A stretch of 50,730 nucleotides of DNA from Bog-756 sp037141235 (GTDB taxonomy: Bacteria > Actinomycetota > Acidimicrobiia > Acidimicrobiales > RAAP-2). The position numbers were made by a program, and so were the translations under genes. Positions 43,281 to 50,730 of this stretch are shown here, one piece after another (the stretch's first letter is position 1; each line of letters starts with the position of its first letter). A model generated the notes under the pieces. That model had not been told where the DNA came from. It made no database searches and saw nothing but the letters and a program-made list of their open reading frames with translations. The stretch lies in contig JBAXCY010000003.1 of assembly GCA_037141235.1 (NCBI GenBank), positions 1 through 50,730 of the forward strand, given 5' to 3'.

Positions 43281-44134
43281 TCGAGGCTGAGGCAACCGGG
43301 GCAAGGGTGGAGGAAGGTGTGGCCGTGTACGGCGACGAGGTGGTCGTGGACCAGCCGGAACCCAAGGTGGTGATGACCCTGGCCGATGTGGCGGTGGCCT
43401 TCGGTGGCCGCACGGCGGTCCGCGACGTCACCTTCGATGTGCACGCGGGCGAAGTGACGGCGCTCATCGGTCCGTCGGGTTCGGGCAAGACGACCCTGCT
43501 TCGGGCGCTCAACCGGATGCACGACACGGTGCGCACGGCTGCAGTGACTGGAACGGTCCAGCTCGGCGACCTCGATGTCTATGCGCCCTCGACCGACCCC
43601 ACGTTGCTGCGCAGCCGGGTGGGCATGGTCTTTCAGCGACCGAATCCGTTCCCCACCATGAGCATCTATGAGAACGCCGTGGCCGGGCTCAAATTCAACG
43701 GCGTCCGCAAGAAGTCCCTGCTCGACGAAGCCGCCGAATCGGCACTCGTTGGCGCCGCCCTGTGGGACAGTGTCAAGGACCGGATGAAGGCACACGCCAG
43801 CACACTGTCGGGTGGTGAGCAGCAGCGGTTGTGCATCGCACGGGCCTTGGCCGTCGAGCCCGAGGTGCTCCTCATGGACGAGCCGACCTCGGCACTCGAC
43901 CCGATCGCCACCAAGCGGATCGAAGAGCTGGTGGTGGAACTCAAGGACCGGGTCACCATCATCATCGTGACCCACAACATGCAGCAGGCCATGCGGGTCT
44001 CCGACCGGTGTGCCTTCCTCCTCATGGGTGAGGACAAGGCGGGGGAGCTGATCGAGTTCGGACCGACAGCCACTCTGTTCAGCGAGCCGACTGACCCGCG
44101 GACTCTTGACTACGTGAACGGGCGCTTCGGCTGA
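43277..44134 (+). CDS. pstB: Phosphate ABC transporter ATPase PstB
   Basis: The 285-residue ATPase drives phosphate import. It has Walker A GPSGSGKTTLL, the ABC signature LSGGEQQRLCIARALA, Walker B VLLMDEPTSALD and the switch His in IIIVTHNMQQAMRVSD. A Q-loop is seen in VFQRPNPFPTMSIYENA, which includes the PstB-specific PNPFP. The ATG overlaps the pstA stop and follows AGAAGGAG; the much longer frame beginning in pstA is a shadow. About 35 residues precede the ATPase domain, longer than usual. No phoU follows. Confidence 0.96.
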   Translation: MIEAEATGARVEEGVAVYGDEVVVDQPEPKVVMTLADVAVAFGGRTAVRDVTFDVHAGEVTALIGPSGSGKTTLLRALNRMHDTVRTAAVTGTVQLGDLDVYAPSTDPTLLRSRVGMVFQRPNPFPTMSIYENAVAGLKFNGVRKKSLLDEAAESALVGAALWDSVKDRMKAHASTLSGGEQQRLCIARALAVEPEVLLMDEPTSALDPIATKRIEELVVELKDRVTIIIVTHNMQQAMRVSDRCAFLLMGEDKAGELIEFGPTATLFSEPTDPRTLDYVNGRFG

Positions 44135-44170
44135 TCCGCTAGACCCGATTCTTCCTGGCGCAAGCCACAG

Positions 44171-45007
44171 TCAGGCGCTGATCGGCGCGTCCTGGGCGTT
44201 GTGTACTCGCCCACCAGTCGGTGGCGACACACCGGCATCTCCACCAGGGTCGATGCGGAATCCGATGCCGCGGACGGTGACGATATAGCGGGGCTCGGCT
44301 GGCTCGGGCTCCAACTTGGTGCGCAGCCGGTGAATGTGGGTGTCCAAGGTCCGCGTGTCGGCGAGGTCGGTGTCGGGCCACAGCAGTTCGATCAGCTCGC
44401 CGCGCGAGCGAACTCGTTGCACGGGGGTGAGCAGGGCGGCCAGCAGGTCGAACTCCTTGCGGGACAGATGTACCGGGGCTCCACTCAGGGTGACCTCTCG
44501 ACGGACGTAGTCGACGGCTACCGCTCCGAAGACCGGTCCGCTGCGTGGGGCGACGGTGCTGACGGTCCCTGTCCGGCCGATGGGATCGGTGAGGCCACCA
44601 TCGACCTGTGACGGATCAGGCTGGACCCGTCGCAGGATGGCGTTCATGCGGGCCACTAGCTCACGCAGACGAAACGGCTTGGTCACATATCCCGAGGCCC
44701 CGAGCTCCAGGCCGAGTACCACGTCGAGTTCGCTGTCGACGGCGCTCACCATGATGACGGGTACCGATGAGATGGCCCGGATCTTGCGACACACATCGAT
44801 CCCGTTCATCCCCGGAAGGAGCATGTCGAGCAGGACGATATCGGGCTGCTGCTCGGTGATCAGGCGCAGTCCCTCGAAGCCGTCGATGGCCAGTGAGACG
44901 TCGAATCCCTCGCCGTCGAGGCCCGAAGCTAAGGCCTCGCGGTAGGACTCCTCGTCCTCGATGACGAGGACGGTGGTCCGCCTGTGCTCAGATCTGTCCA
45001 GACGCAT
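44171..45007 (-). CDS. PhoB/RegX3-type response regulator
   Basis: The 278-residue protein has a receiver domain with acidic residues in IEDEE, the phosphoacceptor Asp61 (LLDMLLPGMNG), and Lys110 in VTKPF. It ends with a winged-helix domain (LSRKEFDLLAALL, ELLWPDTDLADTRTLDTHIHRLR, VRGIGFRID). A linker about 30 residues longer than usual joins the domains. It converges on pstB with a 36-bp gap, so it is the likely regulator of the pst operon. No sensor kinase is encoded alongside. The ATG at 45007 is chosen because the upstream 49 residues are not family-like. Confidence 0.92.
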   Translation of the reverse strand: MRLDRSEHRRTTVLVIEDEESYREALASGLDGEGFDVSLAIDGFEGLRLITEQQPDIVLLDMLLPGMNGIDVCRKIRAISSVPVIMVSAVDSELDVVLGLELGASGYVTKPFRLRELVARMNAILRRVQPDPSQVDGGLTDPIGRTGTVSTVAPRSGPVFGAVAVDYVRREVTLSGAPVHLSRKEFDLLAALLTPVQRVRSRGELIELLWPDTDLADTRTLDTHIHRLRTKLEPEPAEPRYIVTVRGIGFRIDPGGDAGVSPPTGGRVHNAQDAPISA

Positions 45008-45081
45008 AGTCACCGGCAACTCCCTCCGGGGAAACCCTACGGAGAGCAGGTGAACGGCGGACTGCCGGAGGGCTACCCCTC

Positions 45082-45109
45082 GGTGATCGTTTCGTGAACA
45101 ATCCGGAAC
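45082..45109 (-). promoter_or_regulatory. Candidate PHO box upstream of the response regulator
   Basis: On the minus strand GTTCCGG, GTTCACG and GATCACC lie in a row; the last two are 11 bases apart and the first two 10. This resembles the pst PHO box and lies 75 bp before the regulator start, suggesting autoregulation. It is weaker than the site at 39992. Confidence 0.5.
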
Positions 45110-45158
45110 GGTTGAGGCCCCTGGTCGATTCCCTGGTCGATTCCCTGGCGCCAATGGA

Positions 45159-45527
45159 TCAGAGTGCCTGCCCGATCACCAAGCCGAAGGCTGCAGCCCC
45201 CAGGCCGAGCACCAGGCTGCCCCCCACGTTGACGGCGGCTGCCCGCCACTGCCCACGACCAGCCTGGCTGACGGTGTCGAAGCTGAAGGTAGAGAACGTG
45301 GTGTAGGCCCCGAGTAGACCGGTCCCGGCGATGACCACCACTGTTGTCGGGATGCCGTGGTGGGCAGCGAGGCCGACGAGCACCCCGAGGGCGAACGACC
45401 CGGACACGTTGATGATCAGTGTCCCCCGGGGGAAGTCGCTCACGGTGTGCCGGCGCACCGCCAACTCCACCTCGTAGCGCAGCAGTGCACCGATGGAGCC
45501 GGCCACCATGAGGAGCACCGCAGTCAC
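45159..45527 (-). CDS. crcB: Fluoride channel CrcB (Fluc), subunit 2 of an adjacent pair
   Basis: CrcB/Fluc proteins form dual-topology dimers that export fluoride. The 122-residue product shows GSIGALLRYEVE, GTLIINVSGSFALG and GLLGAYTTFSTFSFD, the fluoride-pore segments, in four helices. The GTG start overlaps the upstream crcB stop (GTGA); a longer frame to 45866 is a shadow. Adjacent paired genes are expected to make a heterodimer. Confidence 0.92.
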   Translation of the reverse strand: MTAVLLMVAGSIGALLRYEVELAVRRHTVSDFPRGTLIINVSGSFALGVLVGLAAHHGIPTTVVVIAGTGLLGAYTTFSTFSFDTVSQAGRGQWRAAAVNVGGSLVLGLGAAAFGLVIGQAL

Positions 45528-46117
45528 AGCCGACCCTCGTCCCCAGCCAGCAGATCGGGATCGGGGATGGAGGCACCGGTCAGTGAGGGATGGAGCCGTC
45601 CCCCAGCCAGGGTGATGCCGGCCAGGGCGGCACCGAGCCCGGCCACCAGGGACAGACCGAGGTACGCCGCCGCCACCCCGATATGGCCGTGCTGGATCCG
45701 ACGGTCGATCTCCACTGCCAACGTGGAGAAGGTAGTGAAGCCGCCGCAGAAGCCTACGGCCACCAGCGGTCTCAGGTAGCGGTCGGTGGGCCACCGCTCG
45801 ACCACCAAGGTCACGACCACACCGAGCAAGAACGACCCCAGCACGTTGACACTGAGGGTGGCCCACGGAAGCCCAGTCGGCGAGACGACAACGGCCCGTT
45901 CGATCACGTACCGGGCCAGCGTGCCCAGGGCACCGCCCCCGGCGATGGCCGCCATCGGCCCCGGACCGTGATGCGGGTAGCGGGTAGGGATCGGGTCGTG
46001 CTGGCCAGAGTTTCCGCTCTGTTCACCGGTTCCAGTCGACTCGGGCACCGTTGCGCTCCTTCCGGGGTGGCGACGAGTGCCGTCGGACGAGAAGTCTACG
46101 ACAGCAGTTACGCCCAC
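45524..46117 (-). CDS. crcB: Fluoride channel CrcB (Fluc), subunit 1 with hydrophilic N-terminal extension
   Basis: The core contains GALGTLARYVIER, LPWATLSVNVLGSFLLG and FCGGFTTFSTLAVE, matching Fluc. Typical subunits are near 120-130 residues; the 197-residue frame has about 55 extra polar residues before the first helix and a short hydrophilic tail. A start at ATG 45955, just before the first helix, would remove the extension. The GTG at 46117 has no strong ribosome-binding site. The end overlaps the second crcB. Confidence 0.87.
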   Translation of the reverse strand: MGVTAVVDFSSDGTRRHPGRSATVPESTGTGEQSGNSGQHDPIPTRYPHHGPGPMAAIAGGGALGTLARYVIERAVVVSPTGLPWATLSVNVLGSFLLGVVVTLVVERWPTDRYLRPLVAVGFCGGFTTFSTLAVEIDRRIQHGHIGVAAAYLGLSLVAGLGAALAGITLAGGRLHPSLTGASIPDPDLLAGDEGRL

Positions 46118-46250
46118 CCCCGGACTCTCAGACTCTCAGACCCGCGTAGTTGCCAGGTCCGCCACCACGGCACGAGTGGCCCAGTGGACTTGCCTAAAGT
46201 CGGAGTAACGGTCCTTGAGCACCGATGGACGACGACGAAGGCGAGCACGT

Positions 46251-47924
<1,674 letters not shown>

Positions 47925-47942
47925 CCAGCCCAGTTGATCCGT

Positions 47943-48890
47943 TCAGGCGGAGGCCAGCGCTCCCCACAGGGCTCGATACGTCGGATACGTGATGCCGTCG
48001 GTGACGTAGCCGGCCTGTTCCAACTCGGCATGGAAGCGGGGGAGGTTGCGCCACGGCACACCCATGTCGACATGGTGGGCCAGATGCCAGCCAGTATTGA
48101 AGGGGACGAACCAGAACCGGGCGATCCAGCCTTGGTGGACATTGTGGGTGGTGACTCGACGGTCAGCGCTGGCCTCGAGCCCGCCGTGTTCGGCGATGGC
48201 CCGCAACCGGTTGATCACCCGCCACTGGGTCATCCACGGGAGCCACCACAGCAGGGGGTAGATCCACCAACGGCCGGTGGTGGCCCACAGGACAGCCCAC
48301 AGAAGGAGTTGTACTCCGATGATCGAGCCGGACGTCCTACGGAACGCCGGCACCTTGAGCGATCGGAACAAGGGTACGAAGTTCTTCCACCCCGAGATCC
48401 CCACGGCGTCGCGGACCAGCCGGCGGGCCAGAGATCGCCGGTCACAGGGATAGCCGCCGTAGAAGGCGATGTCGGGCTCGTTCGGTCCGAACTCCTCCTT
48501 GTGATGGGCGAAGTGGCCCCGTCGGTACAAGCTGATGGGAGTCCACGTCGGGTAGGCGATCAGCCAGGTGCCGACCCAGTCGTTACTCTGCTTGTTGGTG
48601 AACAGCAGCTTGTGGGCGGCCTCGTGCATGAGGATGGCGAACCGGGAGTACATCGGGCCCATCAGTACGAAAGCGATCAGATAGGCCCACCAACGGTCGA
48701 TCCACACAGAGCCGCCGATGAGGACGGCCACCCAGAACCACAACGAGGCCAGGGTGAAGGCATTGCGGCCATCAGCGATCCGCCGTAGATCGGATCGCAG
48801 GCCCGGCCGAGCCATGCCGTTGGCCAGCAGGCGCTCGGTGGGCAGGACCTCGGGGCGATCGGCCTGATCGGCCACCATGGTGGATGCCAT
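47943..48890 (-). CDS. Fatty-acid desaturase family protein
   Basis: The 315-residue membrane protein contains the three histidine boxes of diiron desaturases: HEAAH, HFAHH and, near the C-terminus, HLAHH. Hydrophobic helix pairs flank them (SLWFWVAVLIGGSVWI, YLIAFVLMG). It should introduce a double bond or hydroxylate an acyl chain or related lipid, using a ferredoxin not encoded nearby. The start was moved to ATG 48890. It is divergent from the PaaX-like gene across an AT-rich stretch, so the two are likely regulated together. Confidence 0.88.
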   Translation of the reverse strand: MASTMVADQADRPEVLPTERLLANGMARPGLRSDLRRIADGRNAFTLASLWFWVAVLIGGSVWIDRWWAYLIAFVLMGPMYSRFAILMHEAAHKLLFTNKQSNDWVGTWLIAYPTWTPISLYRRGHFAHHKEEFGPNEPDIAFYGGYPCDRRSLARRLVRDAVGISGWKNFVPLFRSLKVPAFRRTSGSIIGVQLLLWAVLWATTGRWWIYPLLWWLPWMTQWRVINRLRAIAEHGGLEASADRRVTTHNVHQGWIARFWFVPFNTGWHLAHHVDMGVPWRNLPRFHAELEQAGYVTDGITYPTYRALWGALASA

Positions 48891-48897
48891 ACAGGGT

Positions 48898-48937
48898 ATA
48901 TTACAATATGGAATCAATCGAGGCAATTAAGTAATAT
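48898..48937. promoter_or_regulatory. AT-rich inverted repeat between the desaturase and PaaX-like genes
   Basis: ATATTAC (48898-48904) and GTAATAT (48931-48937) form 7-bp inverted arms 26 bases apart. The stretch is markedly AT-rich against its surroundings. It fits an operator for the divergent regulator. Confidence 0.55.
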
Positions 48938-48939
48938 CG

Positions 48940-49758
48940 ATGCAGCTGACCGACCTGCCCCCGAGGGCCCCCCTGACTACTCCGGTACCTGGCCGTGGAG
49001 CAGCAGCCAGTGAGACACCGCTGACGGCCCGATCGGTCCTGGCCAGCGCCCTCCTGGGCGAGGATCCGCCCGAGTTGCCGGTGGCCCACTTGGTCCAACT
49101 GGCCGGCCTGTTCGGCATCAACGCCAACCGGGCCAGGGTCGCCCTCAGCCGGATGGTGGCCTCGGGCGAGGCGGCCTCGGACGGAGCGGGTCGCTACCGG
49201 CTTGCCGGTCCGCTGCTCGAGCGCCGGGCGCGCCAAGAACGCAGTCTGCAGGGTCGGACCCGGCCATGGGACGGTGGGTGGCGCATGGTGGTGGTGACCG
49301 CTGCGGCTAGCTCACCCGAGCACCGGGCCGCACGTCGACGCCGCCTCACCCAGGCCCGCTACGCCGAGCAGCGCGAAGGAGTATGGCTGCGCCCGGACAA
49401 CCTCGACGTGCTGCTCACTCCTGGGGACGATCCGGACCTGTCTGCATTCATGGCAACGCCCAGTGGTGATCCAATCGCCATGGCCGCCTCCCTCTGGGAC
49501 CTCGAGGGATGGGCGGCGCGTGCAACAGATCTGACTGGCCGGCTTGCGCACAACTCGACCCGCGGTCCGGACGACCTCGCCCCCGGGTTCGCCTTGTCGG
49601 CGGCGGTTCTGCGCCACTTCCAGTCCGATCCCCTCTTGCCCGTCGAACTGGTTCCTGCTGCGTGGCCGGGACCGGCTCTCCGCCAGACCTACCGAGCTTG
49701 GGACCAGGAGTACCGCAAAGTACTGGCCACCTGGGGCCGATCTGCACGCACGACATAG
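48940..49758 (+). CDS. PaaX-like transcriptional regulator
   Basis: The 272-residue protein has an N-terminal winged-helix region (LTARSVLASALLG through FGINANRARVALSRMVASGE, about residues 28-76) and a C-terminal alpha/beta region (WRMVVVTAAASSPEHRAARRRR and RYAEQREGVWLRPDNL). This matches the PaaX family of repressors, originally of phenylacetate catabolism. No phenylacetate genes are near; the divergent desaturase is the probable target. There is no Shine-Dalgarno site before ATG 48940. Confidence 0.85.
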   Translation: MQLTDLPPRAPLTTPVPGRGAAASETPLTARSVLASALLGEDPPELPVAHLVQLAGLFGINANRARVALSRMVASGEAASDGAGRYRLAGPLLERRARQERSLQGRTRPWDGGWRMVVVTAAASSPEHRAARRRRLTQARYAEQREGVWLRPDNLDVLLTPGDDPDLSAFMATPSGDPIAMAASLWDLEGWAARATDLTGRLAHNSTRGPDDLAPGFALSAAVLRHFQSDPLLPVELVPAAWPGPALRQTYRAWDQEYRKVLATWGRSARTT

Positions 49759-49825
49759 GATCCCGGACAAGGATCCGGATCCGCTGCTCGGTGTGGTGGA
49801 CCGGGCCCATGCCGGGGGAGGCACC

Positions 49826-50695
49826 GTGTCGCAAGATGCAGCAGCAGGCCAAGTCGGAACAGGCCAGTTCGCCGGACGGGTGGCCGTCATCACCGGTGGG
49901 GCAAGGGGCCAGGGGCGCAGCCACGCAGTGGAGTTGGCTCGACAGGGCGCCGACATCGCCCTCGTCGACCGATGCGCCGATCTGGATACGGTCACCTACC
50001 CGCTGGCTACCAGTGCCGACTTGGCCGAGACGGTGCGCCTGGTAGAGGCCGAAGGAAAGCGATGTGTGGCCGTCGAGGCCGACGTGAGGGACCTCGACGC
50101 CATGATGGCCTTCGTCGACGGCGTGGTTGGCGAACTCGGCTCGGTCGACATCTTGATCGCCAACGCCGGTATCTCCACCCTCGGGTCGATCGTCGACATG
50201 GACGCCACGCAGTGGTCGGAGACGGTAGATGTGAACCTGACCGGAGTGTTCAACGCCATGCGGGCCACCGCTGCGCACATGAAGCGCAACCGGTGGGGCC
50301 GGATCATCGCTATCTCCTCGATGATGGGTCGGTCGGCCAACCCGCTCATCCCCGCCTACTGCGCCTCCAAGTGGGGGGTCATCGGCCTCACCAAGTCGGT
50401 GGCCCACGAGATGGCTTACTTCGGCGTGACGGCCAATGTCGTCGCTCCGGGCAACATCTCTACCGACATGATCCACAACGACATGTTGTACGGGCTGATG
50501 CGCCCCGACCTCGAATCGCCGACCAAAGAAGATGTGGCTGGTCCCATGGCATCTCTGCACGTGCAGCCGGTGCCGTGGCTGGAACCCGAAGAGGTCACCG
50601 CCGCCGTGGTGTTCCTCTGTTCGGAGGGGGCCCGCCACATCACCGGGTCGGTGATCGATGTGGACGCCGGAGCATCAGCTCGCTTCACGGCCTGA
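49826..50695 (+). CDS. SDR family oxidoreductase, mycofactocin-coupled type
   Basis: The 289-residue SDR has the cofactor loop GGARGQGRSHAVELA, and after the second strand an insertion with VDRCADLDTVTYPLATSADL. Only the mycofactocin-coupled (carveol dehydrogenase-like) subfamily has this insertion in my experience, holding its cofactor permanently. NAG is present in IANAGIS, and YxxxK as YCASKWGV with Ser in ISSMMG. GTG 49826 has GGGGGAGG at 49814-49821. The alcohol substrate is unknown; mft genes are not in this window. Confidence 0.87.
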   Translation: MSQDAAAGQVGTGQFAGRVAVITGGARGQGRSHAVELARQGADIALVDRCADLDTVTYPLATSADLAETVRLVEAEGKRCVAVEADVRDLDAMMAFVDGVVGELGSVDILIANAGISTLGSIVDMDATQWSETVDVNLTGVFNAMRATAAHMKRNRWGRIIAISSMMGRSANPLIPAYCASKWGVIGLTKSVAHEMAYFGVTANVVAPGNISTDMIHNDMLYGLMRPDLESPTKEDVAGPMASLHVQPVPWLEPEEVTAAVVFLCSEGARHITGSVIDVDAGASARFTA

Positions 50696-50730
50696 CACGA
50701 AGAGTACTGACCGCGCCGCACTGACCCGGC

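Noticed and set aside
46118..46250. Fluoride riboswitch upstream of crcB
   Set aside because: I did not find the conserved riboswitch core; only an 8-bp tandem GACTCTCA is visible.

Overview
The window looks like a chromosomal segment of a high-GC actinobacterium. The gene content and order (ParA/ParB with near-consensus parS sites, a CwlM-like protein, WhiB, an actinobacterial-type inositol-phosphate synthase, DUF5318, and F420- and mycofactocin-type oxidoreductases) suggest Actinomycetota. Several details would fit an Acidimicrobiia-like lineage, but that rank is an inference. No rRNA, tRNA, CRISPR array, insertion sequence or prophage was seen.

Positions 1-21420 form the conserved origin-side core: rsmG, parA-parB (+); a leftward block cwlM-trxA-trxB-2TM protein-degV-murJ-DUF6049; pcnA (+); ino1 and a PadR regulator (-); a DUF5318 protein, panB, then rpsF-ssb-rpsR-rplI and dnaB (+). 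From memory, this is the order found beside oriC in Streptomyces; in Mycobacterium tuberculosis the same genes are split over the two origin arms. Two perfect 16-bp parS palindromes lie exactly 1200 bp apart before parA, and DnaA-box-like motifs cluster before dnaB. The envelope genes (cwlM, murJ, DUF6049), segregation genes and thioredoxin pair therefore sit together near the predicted origin.

Positions 21486-39939 are more accessory: an SsuD-like flavin monooxygenase, a Gfo/Idh/MocA dehydrogenase, a WhiB-DUF2071-SRPBCC operon divergent from a MerR/DICT regulator-SDR-DCC thiol protein operon, a two-gene unit of a double-CDGSH/ferredoxin protein plus a ferritin-like protein, an acyl-CoA synthetase-Nudix-methyltransferase run, two hydrolases, a phosphodiesterase-fold protein, a CoA-transferase, and an F420-type oxidoreductase-hydrolase pair. 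These suggest catabolism of organic acids and xenobiotic-like compounds and redox sensing. The most system-like unit is the CDGSH/ferritin-like pair.

Positions 39940-45150 hold a pstSCAB phosphate-uptake operon preceded by four 11-bp direct repeats (a PHO box) and followed by a convergent PhoB/RegX3-type response regulator. The end of the window holds a two-gene fluoride channel (crcB pair), pgi, a fatty-acid desaturase divergent from a PaaX-like regulator, and a mycofactocin-type SDR.

Many start sites were moved inward from the longest open frame, using Shine-Dalgarno sites, stop/start overlaps, family length and third-position GC. All functional calls rest on motifs recognised by eye; no database search was possible.
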